A DNA stretch of 34,399 nt from Candidatus Omnitrophus magneticus (GTDB taxonomy: Bacteria > Omnitrophota > Gorgyraeia > Tantalellales > Tantalellaceae). Of this stretch, positions 16,850 through 24,905 are shown one piece after another. Under the pieces are notes generated by a model. That model saw nothing but the letters and a program-made list of their open reading frames with translations. It searched no databases and was not told the DNA's origin. A program made the position numbers and the translations under genes. How positions within the stretch are numbered: the stretch's first letter is position 1; every line of letters starts with the position of its first letter. The DNA is taken from the NCBI GenBank assembly GCA_000954095.1, contig JYNY01000164.1, positions 1 through 34,399 of the forward strand. The letters run 5' to 3'.

Positions 16850-18682
16850 ATGATACCATCACCCGAAGTGAAAATTTTGTCAATAAAAGATTATATGAAT
16901 ATTATGCTAAGACGGTTATGGGTTATTATTCTTATGGGTATAATGATACTAATGTTTTTTGTTGTCTATAAATTTTTTATGCCTAAAACCTATTTGGCTA
17001 AAACTACTATACTTATAAAATCTAATGATCTTCAACTTATGGACATAAAAACTAATCCCATGGCAGGAGACACTTGGAAACGGCATTTTCAGGACCAATT
17101 AAATTTATTAAAATCTTCTTTTCTCGCGGAACGTGTTATGCGTAAATTAGATATAAATATGCCGCTTGAAAAATTTAAAAGTATGGTAAACATCGACGCG
17201 ATCTTTCGTACAAACATGGTTGAAGTCGCCGTATCAGGCTCAAATTCCATTAAAATTACAGAGATAGCTAATACATGGGTACGGGAATTTATTTATCAGG
17301 ATATGGAAAGAAGGATGGGTGTCGCGGAATATGGTATTTCAAGGCTTGAAAAACAAATAGAAGAAACAGCTCAAAAACTGCATGATGCAAAAAAAGAACT
17401 TAATGAGTTTGTTCAAAAATACGGAGTATGGGCTGAAAGAGAACAGCTTATAGATACGTTAAAAAAACAAGAAAGGCGTTTAGAGCGGGAGCTTATAGAG
17501 CAGTCTGCTAAATACAAAGAAAAACACAGTAAAATTATTTCACTTAATGAACAGCTTAGGGAAGTAAAAGAGCAACGAATTTCTGAAACTGAAAAGCTGG
17601 TTGCGTTGCAGGATCAAGCGGCGAGTTATAACGCTATTTCCAAACGGCTTGAAACATATGAAGCGATTTATTCCGAACTTATAAATAGGTCTAAACGGCT
17701 GGATACAGCGAGAGGGCTTGCGATGTCTGACACAAGAATTATAGATGTCGCACGCGTTCCCAAGGCACCTACCAGCCTTCCTTCAAAAGTACAAATGGCT
17801 ATAATTTTTGGAGGAATGTTTTTCGCGTTTTTATTATGCTTTGTAATTGAATATTATGATTCTTCGTTACGCGCGCCTGAAGAAGTTGAATTTTACGCTA
17901 AAATGCCGTTCTTGGGAGAAATCCCTTCAGGAATAAAAGAATTCGCGAAAGAAAATATAGATAATTTTTATAAAGTAGCGGATTCGTATATTTATTCTGA
18001 AATGGCTGGAGCGTTCCGTAATTTACAAGTCGCTCTTTTATTTTCTTCTTCGGAAAAAGAAATGAAAACATTTTTAATCACAAGCGCTAACGCAAAAGAA
18101 GGAAAAACAACTGTAGCTTCTAACATAGCTATCAGCTTCGCGCATGCTGAAGAAAATACCCTTCTTATAGACGCGGATATAAAGAAAGGAGATTTAAGTA
18201 ATGTTTTCGGATGTTCTGATAAGCCGGGGTTATCTAATATACTGCAGGGAGACGCAACTTTAGAAAGCGCAGAAATCCGTACAACTATAAAGAATCTTTC
18301 TATTCTTCCGGCAGGAAGGCTTATTTCCGCGGCAACGGAAATATTGGAAACAGAAAAAGTTAACGCTTTAATAGCTGAAGTAAAATCAAAGTTTCAAAGA
18401 GTAATTATAGATATACCGGCAATTCTTGTTTCTTCCGAAGCTCTTATACTTGGAGGAAAATGTGATGGCACTATTTTTGTTATTAAAGAAGGTGTGACAG
18501 AATTACAAACTATACTTTCAGCCAAAAAAAGGCTGGATGTCGCTAAAATTAAAATAAACGGCGCGCTATTAAATAATTTCGCGAGTGAAAAGGAAACAGC
18601 AATTCATTTTTATTATTACAAAAAATTCATTCAAAAAGTAAAAACTATGACAAAAAAACGTGAAAAACAGGTAACAGTATAA
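16850..18682 (+). CDS. Wzz/Wzc-type chain-length protein with BY-kinase domain
   Basis: This inner-membrane protein of 610 residues has a Wzz N-terminal TM (about 24-45), a periplasmic coiled coil (about 150-270, including EKQIEETAQKLHDAKKELNE), a second TM (about 315-337) and a cytoplasmic tyrosine-kinase domain. Kinase motifs are Walker A SANAKEGKTT (about 411-420), Walker A' LLIDADIKKG (about 437-446) and Walker B RVIIDIPAIL (about 517-526). They differ from the usual PGEGKST and DTPP, so kinase activity is not certain. A short tyrosine cluster FYYY lies near the C-terminus (about 587). ATG 16850 follows AGAGGAG; an upstream TTG at 16820 is less likely. It fits control of polymer length together with the Wza-like protein. 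Confidence 0.92.
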   Translation: MIPSPEVKILSIKDYMNIMLRRLWVIILMGIMILMFFVVYKFFMPKTYLAKTTILIKSNDLQLMDIKTNPMAGDTWKRHFQDQLNLLKSSFLAERVMRKLDINMPLEKFKSMVNIDAIFRTNMVEVAVSGSNSIKITEIANTWVREFIYQDMERRMGVAEYGISRLEKQIEETAQKLHDAKKELNEFVQKYGVWAEREQLIDTLKKQERRLERELIEQSAKYKEKHSKIISLNEQLREVKEQRISETEKLVALQDQAASYNAISKRLETYEAIYSELINRSKRLDTARGLAMSDTRIIDVARVPKAPTSLPSKVQMAIIFGGMFFAFLLCFVIEYYDSSLRAPEEVEFYAKMPFLGEIPSGIKEFAKENIDNFYKVADSYIYSEMAGAFRNLQVALLFSSSEKEMKTFLITSANAKEGKTTVASNIAISFAHAEENTLLIDADIKKGDLSNVFGCSDKPGLSNILQGDATLESAEIRTTIKNLSILPAGRLISAATEILETEKVNALIAEVKSKFQRVIIDIPAILVSSEALILGGKCDGTIFVIKEGVTELQTILSAKKRLDVAKIKINGALLNNFASEKETAIHFYYYKKFIQKVKTMTKKREKQVTV

Positions 18683-18722
18683 GTTTTTGTCAATAGGAAA
18701 TTACGGGATTATCGGAGAAAAA

Positions 18723-19835
18723 ATGAAAATAGCTAATGTAGTCGGCGCCCGTCCTAATTTTATGAAAATCGCGCCTATATGCCGGGCGTTAGATAAAGTT
18801 ATAGATTCAGATCCTTCTTTAAATATGGATTATCTATTAGTCCACAGCGGGCAACATTATGATAATAACATGTCTAAAATTTTTTTTGATGAGCTTGGTA
18901 TTTCCAGCCCGGATGTAAATCTAGAAATAGGCGCTGGAACTCATTCAGAGCAGACTGCTGGAGTAATGATCAAATTCGAAAAGTTCTGTCTTGAAACGCA
19001 TCCTGATTTAATACTTGTTGTGGGTGATGTTAATTCAACTTTGGCATGCAGTTTAGTAGGCGCTAAACTGGGCATAAAAGTCGCTCATATCGAATCAGGT
19101 CTCAGAAGTTTTGATAGAACCATGCCTGAAGAAATCAATAGAATCGTTACTGACACTCTTTCCGATTATCTTTTTACGTCATGTAGTGACGCGGCAAATA
19201 ATCTTCTAAAAGAAGGCATTCCTGAAAATAAAATACATTTTGTCGGGAATGTTATGATAGATACCCTTTTTCATTCCTTAGCCCGCGCGCGCGTTTCTTC
19301 AATCAGAAAAAATATTGGAATTTTAGATGAAGATTACGCGTTACTTACTTTACATAGGCCGTCAAATGTGGACGATCCTAATTTATTTAACAATATCATG
19401 GAAAGGCTTAACGAAATCTCAAAAATGATACGGATGATTTTTGTTATGCATCCCCGCGCAAAAAAACAGCTGGAGAGAATGCCTGTTTTTGAAAGAATAA
19501 AAGAGTCAAAAAGATTTTTATTTATTGACGCGACGGGATATCTTGATTTTATAAACCTGATGAGCCACTCTAAACTTGTTATCACGGATTCCGGCGGAGT
19601 TCAGGAAGAAACAACTGTGCTTGGAATACCATGCCTTACTTTGCGTGAAAATACTGAAAGGCCCATTACTATTACCGAAGGGACTAATGTTCTTATCGGA
19701 ATGGATTTTGACCGCCTAACAAAAGAGGTAAAAAATATTTTAAGCGGCAATTTTAAAAAACATATTGTGCCGGAATTATGGGACGGAAAAGCTTCAGAAA
19801 GAATCGCATTGAAGTTATCCGAACTTTGCCGTTAG
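18723..19835 (+). CDS. wecB: Non-hydrolysing UDP-GlcNAc 2-epimerase
   Basis: This 370-residue cytoplasmic enzyme interconverts UDP-GlcNAc and UDP-ManNAc. The family hallmarks are all present: GARPNFMK at the start, HSGQHYDNNMS, GDVNSTLA, HIESGLRSFDRTMPEEINR, TLHRPSNVD, MHPR and the nucleotide-binding DSGGVQEET. ATG 18723 has GGAG eight bases upstream and gives the canonical N-terminus; a TTG at 18687 only adds a non-conserved leader. It is 40 nt after the kinase gene. Its product could feed the GT26 glycosyltransferase two genes downstream. No UDP-ManNAc dehydrogenase (WecC) is in the window, so ManNAc rather than ManNAcA is the likely sugar. Confidence 0.95.
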   Translation: MKIANVVGARPNFMKIAPICRALDKVIDSDPSLNMDYLLVHSGQHYDNNMSKIFFDELGISSPDVNLEIGAGTHSEQTAGVMIKFEKFCLETHPDLILVVGDVNSTLACSLVGAKLGIKVAHIESGLRSFDRTMPEEINRIVTDTLSDYLFTSCSDAANNLLKEGIPENKIHFVGNVMIDTLFHSLARARVSSIRKNIGILDEDYALLTLHRPSNVDDPNLFNNIMERLNEISKMIRMIFVMHPRAKKQLERMPVFERIKESKRFLFIDATGYLDFINLMSHSKLVITDSGGVQEETTVLGIPCLTLRENTERPITITEGTNVLIGMDFDRLTKEVKNILSGNFKKHIVPELWDGKASERIALKLSELCR

Positions 19836-19901
19836 ATGATATTTTATAACTGTCGTCTAAAAAAATAGTAAGCTGAAAGATTGTGGCAATTCACGGCGAA
19901 T

Positions 19902-21146
19902 ATGACTAAAACCAAAACCGTTGGGCTAAAGTCGAGTAACTATTTTCCGTTGGGAAAAATGAAAAAAGAATATTTATTAAGTTTATATGAATATATTAAA
20001 CATAATGATTACTCGGGTTACGATATTTTTGACGGGTTGAACGCTAAACTCCCAAAATATCTAGGCCTATATAATAGTCCTCTATTTAGGCTGTTTTGGA
20101 TACAGCTTAATAAAAATCTTCCGATAAATTTACGGCCTTTATTTTTAACGCCGAAAGGATTTAATCCTAAAGGCGGCGCTTTATTTATTCTTGGGCTAGT
20201 CGATTTATATTTATCAGAAAAAGATCCGCAATATTTAGAAGATATAAAATATTTATTAACTAAAATTTTTTTCGTAAGAATAAAAACAGCGTATGGAAGT
20301 GCTTGGGGATACAATTTTGAATGGCAAGCGCGTGCTTTTCGCGTACCGGAAGGGACGCCCAATATTGTAACAACAGTTTATATCGCGAAAGCTTTGCTTC
20401 TCTGCCAAGAAAAGCTGGGTATGGATTTTAGCGGAACACTCAAAGGGATAAAAGAATTTATCTTAAAAGAAATGGTAAATTTTGAAACAAATGATGAGAT
20501 GTGTTTTAACTATATTCCAAGGGAAGACGCGCAAGTTCATAACGCGAATCTTTTAGCGGCAAGTTTTTTAGCAGAATATTATAGTCTTTACAAAGAAGAC
20601 GCGTTAATTAAAAAAATAGAAAAATCTGTAAAGTTTTCTATTAAAGCGATAAGGGCTAATTTTTCATGGCCGTACGGGACTAAACCTTTTCATTCGTGGG
20701 TAGATAATTTCCATACGGCGTTTAATATAGAATCTTTAATTATTATTGATTCTATATTGCCGCATTTAGGGCTTAAAAATATTATTGAGCGTACTACGGC
20801 GTATTATTTTGACAAGCTTTTTGACTATGACGGCACAGCGAAATATTACAGTAATAAAAAATATCCTATAGATATCCATGTTTTATGTGAGGTGAAAATA
20901 TTATTAAATAAACTAAAAGATTTAAGCGAGAAATACAAAATTAACAAAAATAAAACGCGCGCGCTAGAAATAAAAAATAATGAATGGTTAGAAAAGTTCC
21001 GTTCGCCCCGCGGGTATTTTTACTCGCAGTGCAAAGATTTTTTTTGGAATAAAATTTCGTATATAAGATGGGGGCAGGCGTGGGCGTTTTACGCGCTTAG
21101 TACGGATTTGCCGTTTTCAAAAGAAGAGGAGAATAAAAATGGCTAA
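19902..21146 (+). CDS. Predicted alpha/alpha-barrel protein of the EPS locus, unknown activity
   Basis: The 414-residue protein has no signal peptide and is built of regularly spaced helical pairs, as in alpha/alpha toroids (glycoside hydrolases, epimerases, lyases). Marked motifs are HNANLLAASFLAEYY (about 230), ANFSWPYGT, SWVDNFHTAFN (about 275) and SYIRWGQAWAFYAL near the C-terminus. Aromatic and His residues concentrated in loops would suit a sugar-binding cleft. I do not recognise a specific family; uncultured-genome relatives are often given misleading names. The start is uncertain: ATG 19902 lacks a good ribosome site, and TTG 19881 and ATG 19959 are alternatives. It overlaps the glycosyltransferase gene by 8 nt, so it belongs to the operon and probably acts on the same polymer or its precursor. 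Confidence 0.8.
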   Translation: MTKTKTVGLKSSNYFPLGKMKKEYLLSLYEYIKHNDYSGYDIFDGLNAKLPKYLGLYNSPLFRLFWIQLNKNLPINLRPLFLTPKGFNPKGGALFILGLVDLYLSEKDPQYLEDIKYLLTKIFFVRIKTAYGSAWGYNFEWQARAFRVPEGTPNIVTTVYIAKALLLCQEKLGMDFSGTLKGIKEFILKEMVNFETNDEMCFNYIPREDAQVHNANLLAASFLAEYYSLYKEDALIKKIEKSVKFSIKAIRANFSWPYGTKPFHSWVDNFHTAFNIESLIIIDSILPHLGLKNIIERTTAYYFDKLFDYDGTAKYYSNKKYPIDIHVLCEVKILLNKLKDLSEKYKINKNKTRALEIKNNEWLEKFRSPRGYFYSQCKDFFWNKISYIRWGQAWAFYALSTDLPFSKEEENKNG

Positions 21147-21894
21147 AGAACGTGTGGAATTTTTTGGGTCTTTTATTGATCCTATGACAATGGACGAAAC
21201 AATAGAGAAAATAAAAGACATAATAAAAATAAAAAAAATCACACAGCATGTTGTAGTGAATGTAGCTAAACTTGTAATGATGCAAAGTGATATTGAATTA
21301 AGAGACGCTGTTAATTCATGCGGAATAATAAACGCGGACGGCGCTGGAATAGTATTCGGCTCAAAACTTTTGGGGATTAAAATACCGGAAAGAGTCGCGG
21401 GAATAGACTTAATGGAGCGTTTAATGAAAACAGCCGCTGAAGCCGGATATAAAATATATTTTTTTGGGGCGGAAGAAAATATAGTGAAAGAAGTTATAAG
21501 ACAAGTTTCTTTCAAATATTCCCGGTTAAAAATAGCCGGATATAGAAACGGTTATTTTAAAGAATCTGATGAACAAAAAATTGTAGAAGATATAAAAAAG
21601 TCCGGCGCTGATATTTTATTTGTCGGAATACCTTCGCCTAAAAAAGAAAAGTTTCTGAATAGAAATCTTAATAAAATGAACGTGCCGTTTGTAATGGGGG
21701 TAGGAGGAAGTTTTGATGTTATCGCTGGAAAAACAAAAAGAGCGCCATTATGGATGCAAAAAATAGGGCTGGAATGGTTTTACCGTTTTTTGCAGGAACC
21801 GGGGCGTATGTGGAAAAGATATTTAGTCACAAACACTAAATATCTTTTTATGCTGACTAAAAAATTGGGAGAATCGATTTTATTTTCTAAATAA
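21139..21894 (+). CDS. WecG/TagA/CpsF-family glycosyltransferase (GT26)
   Basis: The 251-residue protein carries the family signatures NADGAGIVFG (about 64-73), PERVAGIDLM, FFGAEEN, GSFDVIAGKTKRAP (about 192-205) and the C-terminal GLEWFYRFLQEPGRMWKRYL, which associates with the membrane. Members transfer ManNAc (TagA) or ManNAcA (WecG) from UDP to an undecaprenyl-PP-GlcNAc acceptor. With wecB nearby and no wecC, TagA-like transfer of ManNAc is the better guess. The ribosome site AGAGGAG lies inside the end of the preceding gene, with an 8-nt overlap. Confidence 0.93.
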   Translation: MAKERVEFFGSFIDPMTMDETIEKIKDIIKIKKITQHVVVNVAKLVMMQSDIELRDAVNSCGIINADGAGIVFGSKLLGIKIPERVAGIDLMERLMKTAAEAGYKIYFFGAEENIVKEVIRQVSFKYSRLKIAGYRNGYFKESDEQKIVEDIKKSGADILFVGIPSPKKEKFLNRNLNKMNVPFVMGVGGSFDVIAGKTKRAPLWMQKIGLEWFYRFLQEPGRMWKRYLVTNTKYLFMLTKKLGESILFSK

Positions 21895-21913
21895 TATTAT
21901 AACCCTGATTTTT

Positions 21914-23368
21914 ATGGGGATTATGTCGCGCCGCATCGCTTCTACTGTAAAAAAAATATTAAAACATATGAAAACAATAGCTGAATTTATAAAAAATTTT
22001 TTTACTGTTTACAAAGAAGAACTGCGGCTTTTTCTTTTCGTGATTATTATTCTAAAGGTCGGAAGAAGATGGCAAGACAGTGTTTGGGGTATTGTTTTTT
22101 TCCTTTTTGTTTTTTTCGTGCTTATTCAAATGCCGTTGAAATATAAACTCTACATGCTTATCTTCTTAATACCTTGGGCTGAATCACGACAGCTCCCGGG
22201 AAAAATGCTCGGAGTTACTGGATTCAATATTATTAACAGTTTATTTCTAATGATAGGCGCTACACTTTTTTATGAAAAAAGAAAACTCTTCAGCCCGTCA
22301 ATATTTAATAATTGGATACTCTTATACATAATATTAATTGCCGTATCAGCATACCGCGGAACTGAAGCGATACCTGCTTTTGGCGGCTATTATAATTTAT
22401 TCACGTATATTTTAAACGCGTTAATAAAACCTATTGAAATCATATTAGCCGGCATAATGGTTTTTTATGTTTTAAAATCTCCTAATCAACATTTGCAATT
22501 TTTACGAATTATAAAATTTGCCGGTGCTATTCTCGTATTATACATTTTAGTAAGAGGCGGAAGGTCGATTGACGGAATATGGCGTCTCGCGCGTACAATA
22601 TCAATACACAAAAACGCTCTTAGTTTTATATGCCTCACGCTTTTATCCATGAATTTAGCTACTATGAATTTTGGGACAAACACAGAAAAAATAGTAAATC
22701 GTTTTTTAAATATTCTTTATATTCTGGGTATTATGTTCACATTTTCACGGCAAGGTTATTTATCGTGCCTTGCGATACTTGCTATTTTTAGTTTTCGTAA
22801 AGGCCCTGTATTAACGTTATTATTCTTTATAGGGATCTCTCTATTCTGGATTTATTTTATGCCAATAGAAGTAAAAAAACGTATTTATACGGGAACCGCT
22901 GAAGGTGAAAAATTAGGCGTTCATGAACACTTAACAGGAGACGTAACTGCCGGGAGAAAAGAAGCTTGGGCGGCCTGCATGCCTGTTATTGAAGAACATC
23001 TTTTGTTCGGACAAGGGTTATATGCTTATGTTAAATCAATAGGCGCTGACAGGCCAGAATTGCCGCATCACCCGCATAACGCGTATTTACAAACACTTTT
23101 AGATAATGGGGTTGCCGGATCTATATTGTTTGTTAGTTTTTTTGTTATGCTTATTAAAAAAAGCTGGCGGCTTTACAAAAAAAGTAGAAGCAAATTCGCT
23201 TCAGCCTATGGATATGGGTTCGCGGTTACAATAGTTATTTTTTTATTTCAAGGATATACAGGGTTTAGATTTTATCCGTATGAAGAAAGTTATTTTGTCT
23301 GGTTTTATCTGGGCGGGCTTATGTGGGTAGAAAAAAATCAAGCATATTTGATCAAACAAGGGATGTAG
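21914..23368 (+). CDS. O-antigen polymerase/ligase-like membrane protein, copy 1
   Basis: This multi-spanning protein of 484 residues has about ten or more hydrophobic helices. The Wzy_C region ends in a large loop with HLTGDVTAGRKEAWAACMP and HHPHNAYLQTLLDNGVAG (about 380-397), the PHNxYL signature of O-antigen ligases and related polymerases. The early motif VGRRWQDS, then PWAESRQLPGKMLGVTGFN, is shared with the next two genes. ATG 21914 lacks a clear Shine-Dalgarno; ATG 21923 or 21968 (the residue equivalent to MNYKD in the paralogues) are possible. Likely roles are polymerisation of lipid-linked repeat units or their transfer to an acceptor. It is the most diverged of the three tandem copies. 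Confidence 0.87.
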   Translation: MGIMSRRIASTVKKILKHMKTIAEFIKNFFTVYKEELRLFLFVIIILKVGRRWQDSVWGIVFFLFVFFVLIQMPLKYKLYMLIFLIPWAESRQLPGKMLGVTGFNIINSLFLMIGATLFYEKRKLFSPSIFNNWILLYIILIAVSAYRGTEAIPAFGGYYNLFTYILNALIKPIEIILAGIMVFYVLKSPNQHLQFLRIIKFAGAILVLYILVRGGRSIDGIWRLARTISIHKNALSFICLTLLSMNLATMNFGTNTEKIVNRFLNILYILGIMFTFSRQGYLSCLAILAIFSFRKGPVLTLLFFIGISLFWIYFMPIEVKKRIYTGTAEGEKLGVHEHLTGDVTAGRKEAWAACMPVIEEHLLFGQGLYAYVKSIGADRPELPHHPHNAYLQTLLDNGVAGSILFVSFFVMLIKKSWRLYKKSRSKFASAYGYGFAVTIVIFLFQGYTGFRFYPYEESYFVWFYLGGLMWVEKNQAYLIKQGM

Positions 23369-23384
23369 AAGGAATGTAATTGTT

Positions 23385-24899
23385 ATGCGCTATACGGCTC
23401 AATTATCTATTCCTAATAAGCTAAAACAGCGCAAGATTGGTTTTATTAACCAAAATAATATTAAATCGCGTATTAAGAAAAATAAGGATGATATGAATTA
23501 TAAAGATTTTTTTTCAGCGCTAAAAGCAACATTTAATATATACAAAAAAGATTTGCTGGTATTACTATTCGCTATTCTTATGTTTAAATTCGGCAGGCGC
23601 TGGCAAGACGGCATAATGAGCGCTATTTTTTTTCCAGCTATTTTTGTGGTCATGTTTAAAATGTCGTTGGAACATAAATTATACACTTTAATTTTTCTTA
23701 TTCCTTGGGCTGAATCACGTCAAATGCCGGGTCAAATGATGGGGATCGTCGGATTTAATCCTGTAAATATATTATTTTTGATGATAGGAACAACTATCAT
23801 GTACCGCAAAAAAAAGATTTACGCGCATTCTGTTTTTAATAAATGGATATTATTTTATATGACGTTAGTTTTAATTGCCGATATTAGAGGAGTAGATACA
23901 ATCCCTTATTTTGACGGGTATTTCACGTTTACTTCATATTTTTTAGATGTATTTTTAAAACCTCTTGAAATAGTGCTTGCCGGCACTATGGCCTTCTATG
24001 TATTAAAAGACCCTGAAGAGATGACACGTTTTTTAAGAATGATAAAAATATCCGGCGCTCTTTTAGCCGTCTATGTTGTTTTCCGCGGAGGCGGGACCCT
24101 TGGCGGAGTTTATAAACTAACACGCACTTTATCCATTCATAAAAACGCTCTTTCTTTTATTTTTCTCACGCTTCTAACCATGAATCTCGCTACTATGAAT
24201 TATGGCGAAAAAGGGGAAAGAATTATTAACAAGATTTTTAATGTGCTGTATATCTTAGGTATTATGCTTACTTTTTCAAGACAAGGTTATATATCCTGCG
24301 TGTTAATTTTATTTTTACATTTCACCAAAAAAGGTACAAAAGGTGTTATTGTTTTTATAGTAAGCGCGATACTTTTTTGGTCATATTTTATGCCGGTCGA
24401 AGTTAAGCGCCGTATTTTTACTGGAACAGCTAAAGGCGAAGAAATGGGTGTGAGCGAACACTTGACAGGCGACGTTACCGCGGGAAGAGAAGCCGCTTGG
24501 GAAGCAAGTATGCCGGTTATAAAAGAAGCATTTTGGTTTGGAAGAGGAATGTACACTTTTGCCAAAGAAGTAAAATACGGCAGGCCTGAACTTCCCCAGC
24601 ACCCGCATAACGCGTATATACAATCCATGCTTGATAACGGCCTTATCGGCACAATTCTTTTTCTAACATTTTTTATTTCTTTATTCTATAAAAGTTGGCG
24701 TTTGTATAAAACAAGTAAAAGTGTTTTCGCGGCTAATTATGGGTACGGATTCGCTATAACTATACTGATATTTTTAATACAAGGAGTAACAGGTTTTAGG
24801 TTTTATCCTTATGAAGAAAGCTATTTTATATGGTTTTATTTGGGAGGATTAATGTGGGTTTATCAAAACCAAACGTATTTATCTGAACAAGAATCCTAG
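23385..24899 (+). CDS. O-antigen polymerase/ligase-like membrane protein, copy 2
   Basis: This 504-residue paralogue of the preceding gene lies 16 nt downstream. It has the same architecture: FGRRWQDG, PWAESRQMPGQMMGIVGFN, multiple helices, then HLTGDVTAGREAAWEASMP and QHPHNAYIQSMLDNGLIG near residue 406. AAGG precedes ATG 23385. An internal ATG at 23493 after AAGGATGAT is an alternative, but the 36-residue extension has the same length and partial similarity in copy 3, which favours the long form. The DNA of 23947-24300 and 24450-24665 is almost identical to copy 3, while the N-terminal and C-terminal parts are diverged. The specific reaction is unknown. Confidence 0.88.
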   Translation: MRYTAQLSIPNKLKQRKIGFINQNNIKSRIKKNKDDMNYKDFFSALKATFNIYKKDLLVLLFAILMFKFGRRWQDGIMSAIFFPAIFVVMFKMSLEHKLYTLIFLIPWAESRQMPGQMMGIVGFNPVNILFLMIGTTIMYRKKKIYAHSVFNKWILFYMTLVLIADIRGVDTIPYFDGYFTFTSYFLDVFLKPLEIVLAGTMAFYVLKDPEEMTRFLRMIKISGALLAVYVVFRGGGTLGGVYKLTRTLSIHKNALSFIFLTLLTMNLATMNYGEKGERIINKIFNVLYILGIMLTFSRQGYISCVLILFLHFTKKGTKGVIVFIVSAILFWSYFMPVEVKRRIFTGTAKGEEMGVSEHLTGDVTAGREAAWEASMPVIKEAFWFGRGMYTFAKEVKYGRPELPQHPHNAYIQSMLDNGLIGTILFLTFFISLFYKSWRLYKTSKSVFAANYGYGFAITILIFLIQGVTGFRFYPYEESYFIWFYLGGLMWVYQNQTYLSEQES

Positions 24900-24905
24900 A
24901 GATTT

